From NCBI GenBank assembly GCA_964036665.1, contig OZ038527.1, positions 5,766,001 to 5,830,000 on the forward strand: a stretch of 64,000 nt of DNA. The letters are read 5' to 3'. Position numbers and translations under genes: made by a program. The notes beneath the pieces were generated by a model that worked only from the letters and a program-made list of their open reading frames with translations, made no database searches and was not told where the DNA came from. Below are positions 1 through 9,340 of this stretch, one piece after another. Source of the stretch: Gordius sp. MW1 (lineage: Eukaryota > Nematomorpha > Gordioida > Gordea > Gordiidae). Position 1 is the stretch's first letter, and each line of letters opens with the position of its first letter.

Positions 1-213
1 TGTCGACCGTGGTAAAGTCCCAGGTGAGATTCAGTCCAGGGGACCATGGGATGAGTGTGACCCCGTCAGGTCTTTTCCCATCGGTAGTGCTAAGGCCGAC
101 GGACTCCAAGGTGTTTGGGTAGCTAGCCTTCCTAAGGTACTGGCCGATGATTTTGTTGATCGCCGTGTGCCTGAGGTTGCGGCCTTTGCTGTATTTGCAA
201 TGGAGGGGATGAT
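1..213 (-). mobile_element. LINE C-terminal module fragment (runs off the window start)
   Basis: The minus strand is open from about 213 to 1. It encodes RHTAINKIIGQYL, then DGKRPDGVTLIPW, then LTWDFTTVD. This RHN...RPDG-T-PW...WD-T pattern is the tail found after the reverse transcriptase in many invertebrate LINE-like proteins, and its acidic residues resemble a nuclease core (inference). Only the first part of the module is here; the rest lies before position 1. No start codon or RT domain is present, so this is a fragment. A scrap of the next part of the same module lies at 38.5 kb. Confidence 0.6.
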
Positions 214-229
214 GACCATTGGGTTGGAC

Positions 230-425
230 CCGCTTGTTAATACCATTGATTGACCGTCGGCTTGCTGCTGACCATTGAAAAAATGACCAATGGCCATAGT
301 GGGAATCGAAATTTTTTTTCGTTTTTTTTGTCTCATGTATTTATATCCTTTTTGACAGTCTCCTGGCTGCTGATCAATGGAAAAAAATGACCATTGGCCA
401 AAGTGTATCAAAAATTTTTTATATA
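230..425. repeat. Two units of the CCAATGG/CCATTGG hairpin repeat
   Basis: Each unit has a ctgctgac segment, a CCATTG-A-run-CCAATGG dyad with a loop of about 10 nt, then a T-run, CGTTTTTTTT and a short AT-rich linker. The same unit recurs in arrays at 3.8-4.4, 18.6-20.9 and, inverted, 48.7-49.65 kb. Confidence 0.75.
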
Positions 426-436
426 TCTTATATACA

Positions 437-640
437 TTAGAGTTCATACTACACACGCGCTGTTTACCAACACATATCTCTCTCCCTTCACATACTCTCC
501 TCTCTTTCTCTCCTCCACTTCCGCCCCCTTCATGTGTGCTTGGATAGATATGGGGGCGGGAGTGAAAGAGATGGAGAAAGAGAGAGAGAGATGTGTTAGT
601 AAACAGCGCGTGTGTAGTATGAAAATGATATGAACTCTAA
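437..640. mobile_element. Foldback MITE with about 60-bp arms
   Basis: The left end TTAGAGTTCATACTACACAC and the reverse complement of the right end share the CATACTACACACGCGCTGTTTAC block, and pyrimidine-rich and purine-rich arms follow. The whole element can fold into one long hairpin. A decayed relative sharing the central part lies at 18010-18130. The ORF crossing it is a by-product of the repeat. Confidence 0.7.
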
Positions 641-1000
641 TGAACTCCTTTTTTCAGACATAGTGGGACGAATTTTGATAAGGGGAAGGGGTTCACGTAA
701 ACGCGTATAGATTTAAATATAGAGATGAAATGAAAATAAATTAATACAAGGGGAGATGAGACTTAAATTTACACAAAAACACTAATTTTTTTCAATATAA
801 ATTTAAAATGGCGTTGGTATTCTACTTCAAAATACCCCCAAAAACGCCATTTTTTACACCTATAACATTATTTATCTCAAAAACTAGAGGCTTTGAGAAA
901 AAACTAAAAACATATTTGTGATCAGCGCAAAATTCTCTATCAGGATTATTGGTCTGATTGCAGGATGGAATCACAAAGTCAAAATTTGTAGACTTTTTAA
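641..1000. other. AT-rich spacer, no gene seen
   Basis: Short low-complexity sequence between the foldback MITE and the LINE 3' end. The stretch near 880-960 resembles weakly the arms of the 18.1-21.8 kb composite (aaaacatatttgtg...ctctatc). No coding signal is seen. Confidence 0.4.
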
Positions 1001-3182
1001 TCATTGGATCCTAACCGCTACCTCATCTTCTTCTTCTTTATCAGTTATTTGGTCCCACATTCGTGGGGTTTGTTTTGATAAGTTCTTCCATCTTGACCGA
1101 GTGAGTGCCATGTCTTGACTAATCTCCTTAGTTTTCATAACTTTATCGACTTGCCCTTTCCACGTGACACGGGGTCGTCCTATTCCTCTCTTCCCCGGTA
1201 CCTCCATGTCCAGTACTATTCGATTTACGTCATCCGTGTCCCTTCTTAGTATATGCCCATACCACCTTAGCCGATTTTCGTTAATCATGTCCGCCATAGG
1301 TTGAATAACCATCTTTTTCATGAGAAAGTCATTCGTCATATGGTCGAGCTTAGTATACCCATAGACTAGATAGACTGCTCATGCCATATGTTGCATATGG
1401 TTAATTGTGTCAAAATTTCCTCCATTTTGAAGAGAGCAACTGGTGTATTTTAACCATGTAATTTTGCCTATATCAGTCAATTTACCTTCCTCACTAGTTT
1501 ATAATTTTAAACGAACGTCAATGAATTAATATAATACAAAATATTAATGGCGCTATATTATTAAACAAACTTTAATCTCAGTTTTTACATATTTAATTTT
1601 TATGTATTGTTTAAATGATATTTATTTTAAAATGCTGTTTTTGATATCTACACAATTCAATATTTTTTATTTACCTTTTTAAGATTATTTAATTTGCGAA
1701 AATTACTAATTTCTATATGATCACCACTTGGTGGAAAAAAGGGTATACATTTTGTGTGTTGATGACCAGTCTATCTAGTCTATGAGTATACCCCAAGCTC
1801 CACCGTATCATTCTCATCTCTGTGGCTTGTAATAGCTTTCCTTCCGTCGTGTATAATGCCCATGTTTCACTTCCATATAGTAATACCGGTCTTACGATGG
1901 ATTTGTAAGCTTTGCTCTTCAACCATATTGGCATCTTCTTGTCGCACATTACACCAGATATACTTCGCCATTTAGGCCATCCTTTTTGTATCCGGGCATT
2001 AACTTCCGTTGCGCAACCTCCCTCTTGATGTAGCATCGTGCCGAGGTATGTAAATCTGTCTACTATTAGGTACTTTAGATGGTCATCCAGTGATAAGGTG
2101 CCAAACCATATCCAGCTAAGCGCTTTGACCACTTTTCGGCTTCATCGAATACTTTCTCCCTTGTCTCCTCGCATATACTACATCATCGGCATATAGCATA
2201 CACCATGCGATGGCTTTTGAATGTTCCTCGTTATCGTGTCTATAATTATATTAAATAAAAAGGGACTTAAAGCAGAGCCTTGATGTAATCAAATATTAAC
2301 CCGAAAAGGTTTAGAGTCTCCAACTGTCGTCCTAACGCAAGAGTTTGAGGCTTTATAAATATTTTTCATAGCCGTATTTATGCGTCAGGGATATTTTGTT
2401 TTCTCAGGCACCACCATATTAAATCGCGGGGGACCGTGTCATAAGCTTTCTCCAAGTCGATAAAAACCATATGTAGGTCTTTCCTCTTTTCACCATACTT
2501 ATCCATCATTTGTCTTAGGGCGAAGATTGGGACGATTGTAGATTTGCCGGCCACAAATCCGAATTGATTAGCCGATATTTCCACCTCGTTTTTCAGCCTT
2601 GTTACTAAGACTTTCCATAAGCTTTAAGGAGTGGCAAGTTAGCTAGATACCTTTGTAATTGCCACAGTCCTGAGCTTTGCCTTTAAATAAGGGTATAATG
2701 GTGCATGCTCTCCATTGATTAGGTATTCGCTCTTCTACCAATATCTTGTTGAGGAGGTTCGTCATGGAGGTGACTCCTTCGTCACGACATCCGAGCAAAG
2801 CTTCCATAGGTATTCCATCTGGGCCATTTGTTTTTCCTTTTTGCATCTTGTTCATTTGTGTCCTAACTTCATCCTCCTGAAAGAGTTCGACCATGCTTAT
2901 ATTTGGCTCAATTTTGGGAAGAGAATCCTTGTCAATAACATATTCATAAGTTTCTTAAAATATTTTTTCCATCACTTCCTTCGGCTTGAATGAGGTTTGA
3001 CCCTTCTCGTTTTTGACTATTTTAAGAACTCCGACATCGCGACTTTTCTTCTCCCTTATCGTGGCCAATTTGTACATAAGCCTATCGCCCTCTTTATCAT
3101 CCAGTTTGTTTGCCATTTCGGTGTACGCGGCCTCATGATAAACAATTTTGTGTATAGTTGCAATATCAGGGCAAAATAGCAT
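1001..3182 (-). mobile_element. RTE-type LINE, degraded, minus strand
   Basis: Minus-strand frames carry ordered reverse transcriptase pieces. About 2894-2650 encodes GPDGIPMEAL and NKILVEERIPNQWR. About 2584-2378 encodes QFGFVAGKSTI and HMVFIDLEKAYDTVPRDL. The YADD box reads as MLYADDVVY near 2200. The palm/thumb part (SISGVMCDKKMP, LLYGSETWAL) lies at 2132-1790, and the end (NENRLRWYGHILRR, VTWKGQVDKVM) at 1339-1040. The FIDLEKAYD and RWYGHILRR signatures are typical of the RTE clade. Frames are broken several times and the endonuclease part is not visible, so this is a dead, probably 5'-truncated copy. It is split by the P-like MITE at 1360-1784. It is about as diverged as the plus-strand copy at 5.3-9.3 kb. 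Confidence 0.9.
1360..1784. mobile_element. P-like MITE inserted in the LINE
   Basis: The element runs from CATAGACTAGATAGACTG to CAGTCTATCTAGTCTATG (terminal inverted repeats) and is flanked by a perfect 8-bp duplication, AGTATACC (1352-1359 and 1785-1792). Removing it and one duplication restores LINE sequence. The ends match those of the THAP-coding element at 54854-56479, so this 425-bp copy is a non-autonomous member of that family. It has no coding capacity. Confidence 0.85.
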
Positions 3183-3560
3183 AGGCAGAATGGATGACTC
3201 ACTCTAATATCAGATTATACTATCAAAATCTTAACCTCCCTCTCTCTCTGTGGGGTGGGGGCTTCGTCAGGTTGATCTCCGACAGCGGCTGTCATTAAAA
3301 CATTGTTATGTAACCTTATATTGCAACTATACGGCCTATGCTTTTACTGATATGGGTCCCTGTGGCCCCCCACAAAGACCTATGCTTCTACTGATGTGGG
3401 TTCGAATCCCGGCGAGGGCAAATTTTTTTTTTTAGTTAATATACTGTTCTTGTTAATACCATTGATAATATGACTTTTTGACCGTCTCCTGGCTACTGAC
3501 CTGTTGTGGTTAAGTGTCTATCTCCTCTCCTTTGTTACCCTCTCCCCTCTCTCCCCCTCG
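3183..3560 (+). mobile_element. tRNA-derived SINE-like copy with T-arm-like head
   Basis: CCTATGCTTCTACTGATGTG runs into GGGTTCGAATCCCGG (a T-arm/B-box-like sequence), then GCGAGGGCA, a T-run, and the family body containing ttgttcttgttaataccattgataatatgac and a ctactgac segment. The partial repeat cctatgcttttactgatatgggtccctgtg is tandemly duplicated just before it. It is not a functional tRNA because no full cloverleaf can be drawn. Confidence 0.65.
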
Positions 3561-3839
3561 CTTTACTAAACGCCGCGTGCTGGCAAGTCAAGCGTGCATT
3601 CATGAGATCATTGTACTTTTAACACAATTGATTGTTTCCCATATATAAAAAACGTTTTCGCATTCATAAAGTTTTCCCTTAAAATCGCGCATTTAATAAT
3701 ATATTATTCCTAAATTTTACCTTCGCGCAATGTGGAATGTTGGGCATTATCATAATTTAATAAAATGGAATATAAATAAGGTAATAGATATATATTAATA
3801 AAATGAAATTTGTTAATGCATAATTAAATTAAACTTCTT
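3561..3839. other. AT-rich spacer
   Basis: No gene is seen. The start (cctctcccctctctccccctc...aaacgccgcg) resembles the pyrimidine arm of the foldback MITE at 437-640. Confidence 0.35.
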
Positions 3840-4460
3840 TTTCATGACCAATGGAAAAAATGATCATTAACCAAAGTATAAATCGACATTTTCCCCCGTT
3901 TTTTGAATTGCTATATTTGGTTAACTTTGATAATTACCCTATGCCCCCCCCCTAAAAGGGCCTATGCCTCTATTGATATGGGTCCCTGTGCCCCCCCCCT
4001 ACAAAGGCCTATGCCTCTACTGTAGTGGGTTCGAATCCCGGCGAGGGCAAATTTTTTTTATTAATTTATATATTGTTCTTGTTAATACCATTGATAATAT
4101 GGCTCCTTTGGCCCTCCGCTGGCTACTGACCAATGGAAAAAAAGACCACTGGCCAAAGTGAGTTTAAAATCAAATATTTTCCTCTAGATTATAATTATTG
4201 GCTAGTATTTGGCCGTCTGCTGTCTACTGACCAATAGAAAAGTGACCACTGGCCAAAGTGAGATTCAAATCGATTTGTTTTTCTAGAGTATAATTATAGG
4301 CTAGTTATTTGGCTGTCTGCTGACCATTAAAAAAAATGACCACTGGCCAAAGTGTATATCGCTTTTTTCTATATTATAATTATAGGCTATTTGGCCGTCT
4401 AACCAATGTAAAAAATGACCAATGGCCAAAGTCTGATTGGAAATTTTTTTCGTTTTTTTT
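3840..4460 (+). repeat. SINE-like head plus a run of hairpin units
   Basis: A SINE head with GGGTTCGAATCCCGGCGAGG at about 4026-4048 is followed by several copies of the CCAATGG-A-run-CCATTGG dyad spaced 80-110 bp apart, separated by ttggccgtctgctg and ataattatagg. The spacing and partial copies show local tandem amplification. Confidence 0.7.
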
Positions 4461-4789
4461 TAATATTTTGTTTATACTATACATATGCGCATGATTTGAA
4501 TAGAGTCTATAGTCATAATTTAAATTATGGGTCTCCCACACCAAACTGTTTAAATTTATACAGAATCAAAAAAACTCTAAATTGAAAGTTGTACGTTTTG
4601 GAAGGATGACTATTGGCTTATCCAAGGTCATACCGTCTATTTGCGTTCCTTTTGTCATTTTGATTAATTTAGAAGTTGATAAATAAGAATGAATGAACGA
4701 AAACCTATTCCTCAATAAATAAAATATTAATGATGTTTTATAGCAAGTTTTACAAAAATTTAACTTTTTAAATATTTGTATGAATAAAA

Positions 4790-4975
4790 AACTAATCATT
4801 TTGCATTTTATACCCCCCCCATAGGCATTCTCGCCCCTTCCCACCTTTCTCACCCATAAATTGCATAGCAAACATGCTATGTTTATACGGAGTATAGATG
4901 AGTTTCGTTCCCCCTTTCCTCCTGCACCTCCCTCCCCCCTTCCCCTCCCCCTTCCCACCAGCGCCCCTGGTTTTT
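4790..4975. repeat. Dispersed pyrimidine-rich repeat with the dyad motif
   Basis: This holds tacccccccataggcattctcgccccttcc, then cacccataaattgcatagcaaacatgctatg, then tttatacggagtatagatgag and C/T-rich sequence. Near-identical copies occur at 20960-21170 and, inverted, at 48290-48480. The purine-rich minus-strand ORF across it is a by-product. Confidence 0.7.
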
Positions 4976-5319
4976 TTGCACGTTTTTATATTTGGCTTGT
5001 AGGTTCTAATTGATAAACTAAAGCGAAATTAATGTTTTAAATTAATGATTCTAGTTAAGACTAGTTAGTGTGTAATTATATTGCGATAAAGCTAATTTTT
5101 TACAGTTTTAAATTAATGTCTAAAAGCTACCTAATCATTCTAGAAATGCCCGACTTAAGCACATATTAGTGACGTTTTTAGCCCAAAAACTGAAATATAT
5201 AACTTTATTATTCTTATAGTTTTCTCAAAGTGCGAATTATCTAAAACTATGTGTTTTCAATATTTAATTTCCTTTTTAAAAATTACTTGCTCATAGTTTT
5301 TGACCATTTATTAGAGGGC
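4976..5319. other. AT-rich spacer, no gene seen
   Basis: Plain AT-rich sequence between a dispersed repeat and the second RTE LINE. I see no coding or structural signal. Confidence 0.35.
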
Positions 5320-5831
5320 AACGGGCTTATGTCAAATTGGCCAAGATAAGGGATAAGAAAAGTCGCGATGTCGGAGTCCTTAAAATAGTCAAAACGAGAA
5401 GGGTAAAACCTTATTTAAATCGAAGGAAGTGTTTGGAAGGTGGAAAAGATATTTCAACGAACGTATGAATATTGCAAATGACAAAGATTCCCTCCCCAAT
5501 ATTGAGTCAAACATAAGTGTGGTCGAACTCTTTCAGGAGGTTGAAGTTAAGACACCATGAACAAGATGCAAAAATGAAAAGCTAATGGTCCATATGGAAT
5601 TCCTATGGAAGCATGGGACGGATGCCGTGAAGAAGGAGTCACGATCATGACGAATCTCCTTAACAAGATATTGGTAGGAGAGCAAATTCCTAATCAATGG
5701 AGAGCAAGCACTAATACATTATTCAAACAAAGGGGACTCTCAAGAGGTGACAATTATAGACATCAAGCTAATTTGTCACTCTTTAAAGCTTATGGAAAGG
5801 ATCTTAGTAACAAGGAGAACGAGGTGGAAAT

Positions 5832-7193
5832 TAGAGACCTGCAACGGGCCTGTTTAGGCTAGTCGGCCCGCCCGTAATAAAAATTTCAGCCCGTCAAAAT
5901 AATAAACTAGAACCCGAGCCCGGCCCGGGCCCGTATTTTATTTTATTTTTATTATTAATTTTTTTTATCGATATGGTAAACAATATGTGTGCGTTAAAAA
6001 TGTTGATAAAAATATTGTAAAAATAATAAATAGGTATTACCGGTCAGTCGAGTTCTTCTATCTTTAATGACCTACATAGAAAAAAAAATTTTACAAGTGG
6101 CATTTTGGAATACACAAAATCATATAAGCCAAATAAACTTTAAAATTCCTTATTTAAGGTTATAATGTTTTTAATAAAATTACTTGGCTTCTTTGCTTTT
6201 CCACCATTTTAAATATTTAGGTTATTGATATAAAATAAAAAAACAGTGATGTTTTACAAAAATAACTTGAAGAAATATTAGAATTTGTTTTGAATTTGTT
6301 GATCATAATGAGTTTATAAATTTTGGCATTTGGTCGGGGTCAGATTAAGTAGATGTAAGCAACGGTTAGAATTAATTTGCGGGAAATTATAGCCTGTTTC
6401 GCAATTATCCGTTATATAGCAACAACCTAGACAAGTTGCCCAAAGAAATTCTTTCATAAAGGTAATCAGTAGGGCACAAAAACAATATTGGAATTTGAGG
6501 TCGGGCGAGGTCGAAAAAAGCAAAGCCAATCAGCGGTCATTAACTTGTCTATTGGCAAAAGCAAAATAAAGGTCTTTTACAGGAGCATAAGTCCACAGCC
6601 ATTAGAAACCCGTTTAAGTTTCCACGGCAATCATTGAAAAAATACAAGTTGGACAGGACGGACAATCAAAAGAGAGCCCATAAATTGCATAGCAATTGAT
6701 GTAAATAATTTTAAATAATATTAAATCAATTCAATCAATATTGCTAGAGGGTATTAATGGGGAGGCAAGGATGGGCAGCTGCACCCTTTAAATCCAGAAA
6801 TTCTTGATGTAAAAACATTTTTCCCCCTATTAAACTGCAATATTTAATTTAAATTAACTCGCCCATTGGATCACGTGTATAAATTATCTTAAACATTTAT
6901 AATGCGGGTTGAGATATTAATGAATTAATAAACTAGTAAATAATATTTAACTTTCTTTGTTAATTTAATATACATAAATTAATTATAAACAGAACATTAT
7001 AAAAAAACCTTCTTTTATACTAAATCTAATTGATGTTATAACGGGCTTTTAACTGGCCTTAAGTATAACTAGGCCCGGCCCGTGCCCGTTTAGTTTTATA
7101 ACGGCCCGTCCAGGCCCGGCCCGTGGTTTTATTTTTAAGCAGAAGCCCGTCCAAGCCTGGCCCGCGGGCCGGGCCGGGCCGTGCATGTCTCTA
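5832..7193. mobile_element. hAT-like non-autonomous element (GGCCCGGCCC family)
   Basis: The left end is TAGAGACCTGCAACGGGCC and the inverted right end is TAGAGACATGCACGGCCCGG. The flanking 8-bp duplication is GTGGAAAT (5824-5831) and GTGAAAAT (7194-7201). After removal the LINE reads GTGGAAATATCGGC, as in the other LINE copy. Subterminal GC-rich blocks (CCCGGCCCGGGCCCG) stand out in AT-rich DNA. At 1362 bp it has no transposase and contains a second repeat at about 6365-6715. Decayed relatives lie near 15.8, 17.9, 33.4, 35.6, 50.85 and 54.6 kb. Confidence 0.85.
6365..6715. repeat. Dispersed 340-bp repeat ending in the dyad motif
   Basis: This stretch (aatttgcgggaaattatagcc ... agcaacaacctagacaagttgccc ... 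gccaatcagcggtcattaac ... ttggacaggacgg ... cccataaattgcatagcaattg) is closely matched at 29190-29520. It sits inside the hAT-like element. Its end, GGACGGACAA-N-GAGCCCATAAATTGC, is shared with repeats at 18.4 and 50.1 kb. Confidence 0.75.
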
Positions 7194-7546
7194 GTGAAAA
7201 TATCGGCTAACTAATTGGAATTTGTGACCGGCAAATTCACAAACAATCGACCCAATCTACGCACTTAGGCAAATAATGAATAAATATGGAAAAGAGAAGA
7301 TACCTACTTCTAGTCTTTATCGACTTTGAGAAAGCTTATGATAACACGGTCCCTCGCGATTTAATAGGGGGTGTTTGAGAAAACAAAATATCCCTAACGC
7401 ATATATTAGGTTAGGCTTATGAAAAATATTTATGAAGCCTCAAATTCGTGCGTCAGGATGACATTTGGAGACTCTAAACCTTTTCGGGTTGATTTTGGAT
7501 TACATAAAGGATCTGCTTTAAGTTATTTTTTATTCAATATAATTAT

Positions 7547-8240
7547 TAGAGATGCACCGATACCAAGTATCGGAACGGTGTCGGCGCAAATACCTTACCA
7601 AAAGTATCGGCCGATACTACGGCAATTACCAAGCCGATACCTTTTTCAATATAAAACGCAAAAAATAATATTTATAGTATCTCCTACCATTAAAAATTTG
7701 AGGATTTTTTAAATATTTTGAACCCACCACCAACAACAGTACCATCAGAATCATTATTCAGTATGATGGGTGAGATAGATTCTAATAGGAGAAGAAGGCT
7801 TCTTTCGGAGAAAATAGAACAACTAACAATTGTTAAGTTGAACATAAGAGAACTAAATTTTCAATATTAGTTTTTAATATAAGCATATTACACGTATATT
7901 TACTTTTTTATAAAATAAATTTATGTATTAATAAAATATAAAGTGTACCATAATAAAATTTAAATTTCTATTTTGATCTATTAATCACAATACTTTTGAA
8001 TTAATTAATAATAAAATTTATTATTATAAATTAATATTATATTATAATTGTTTTATCGTCAAAATTCTGATCTACCAAAATTTGGATGTGACTTAATTTA
8101 TAATATTTAATTTGCATATATTTTTTAGTATAAAAATATTGTTTTATTATAAGCATCGGCATGGTCGGTATCAGCAAAAAAATCTTAAATATCGGCTGGT
8201 ATCGGTATCGGTACAAAATAGTGGTATCGGTGCATTTCTA
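7547..8240. mobile_element. hAT-like MITE (CACCGATACC family)
   Basis: It begins TAGAGATGCACCGATACC, ends GGTATCGGTGCATTTCTA, and is flanked by a perfect 8-bp duplication ATAATTAT (7539-7546 and 8241-8248). Several GTATCGG/CCGATAC repeats fill both subterminal regions. At 694 bp it has no transposase and an AT-rich core. Removing it restores the LINE segment ttcaatataattatagacat. Confidence 0.9.
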
Positions 8241-8685
8241 ATAATTATAGACATGATAACGAGAGAAATTTAAAGCCATCTTCTTAATGTATGCTATATG
8301 CAGATGATATAGTATTATGCAAAGAGACAAAGTATTCAAAGAAGTTAAAAATTGGTTAAAGCGCCTAGCTGGATATGATTTAAAGGTCAACGATTGAAAA
8401 ACGGTAAACATGGAGATGAATGTTACAGGCACCCCATGGCTAGATCTTAAGAACCCTAACGTAGACAAGTTTAAATATATCGGCTCGATGTTACATCCAG
8501 AAAGAGGTTGCGCAACACAAGTCAAAGCCTGCAATCAAAAAGGATCCCGAAGTATATCCGGTGTAATGTGCCACAATAAAATGCCAATATTGAAAAACAA
8601 AGCTTACAAATCAATCCTAAAACTAATGTTAGTGAAACATGGATAAACACCGCGGAATAAAAGTTCTCACAACCCATAGTTCTCA

Positions 8686-8983
8686 GGCCAATGTTACACG
8701 ATCCAAATTTTTGTACTGTATAAGCGATCTGACATTCCATTTTCTTATTCGATCCAAAGAAAGTAATTATGTATCTTGAACCTAAAATGACCTAACCCTA
8801 CAAAACCTGCCTTTGCGAGACCGAAATCACAATATGAAAACGTGAGTAAGAAATTTTGTTAATTTCTTACGATTTGTGTTTTTCCGAATGCGAAAAACAC
8901 AAATCGGCGCTTCGTTATTTTTTGGATCGAATAAGAAAATGGAATATGAGCAGTACAAGAATTTGGATCGTGTAACATTGGTC
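8686..8983. mobile_element. Mutator-like MITE with 9-bp duplication
   Basis: The ends GGCCAATGTTACACGATCC and GGATCGTGTAACATTGGTC are inverted repeats. The match continues about 60 bp inward (TCCATTTTCTTATTCGATCC on both sides). The flanks TAGTTCTCA (8677-8685 and 8984-8992) are a perfect 9-bp duplication, the length expected for the Mutator superfamily. It is 298 bp and non-coding. A MULE transposase gene lies at 42-45 kb, but its own ends were not found, so a link is only possible. Confidence 0.85.
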
Positions 8984-9340
8984 TAGTTCTCACAACCCAT
9001 GGACTCCATGGATTATGATTCGGTGGAGCTTGGGGCATAATAAAGTGACGCATGACTAAAATGGGTGTTTAACCTATGGCAAACTTGATTAACGAAAATC
9101 GGCTTAGGTGGTATGGTCATATACCAAGAAGGGAGACGAACGATGTAAAAGTACTGGACATGGAGTTACCGGTGAGGAGAGAAAGACGACTAACTCGTGT
9201 CACGTGGAAAGGGCAAGTCGACGAAGTTATGAAAATTAAGAAGATTAATCAAGACATGGCAATTATCCGATCAAGATGGCCACGATTGTGGGACCAAATA
9301 CATGATAAAGAAGAGATGATTTACAAGCATGTTCTACCAC

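Larger units (their letters stand above)
5320..9340 (+). mobile_element. RTE-type LINE, plus-strand copy with nested insertions
   Basis: The plus strand carries the same reverse transcriptase order as the minus copy at 1-3.2 kb. It encodes NLLNKILVGEQIPNQWRAS near 5655. The equivalents of FIDFEKAYD and SALS-FLFN flank the two hAT insertions near 7310-7540. The YADD box (MLYADDIVLC) lies near 8290, then SISGVMCHNKMP near 8560 and NENRLRWYGHIPRR near 9090. Frames are broken throughout. Three DNA elements sit inside it (5832-7193, 7547-8240, 8686-8983). The flanking sequence joins cleanly to the minus copy when each element and one duplication are removed. Confidence 0.9.

Noticed and set aside
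4020..4050. GGGTTCGAATCCCGG as part of a real tRNA gene
   Set aside because: Only a T-arm/B-box-like part is present, no cloverleaf with anticodon arm can be drawn, and the sequence runs into a T-run and the dispersed SINE body.
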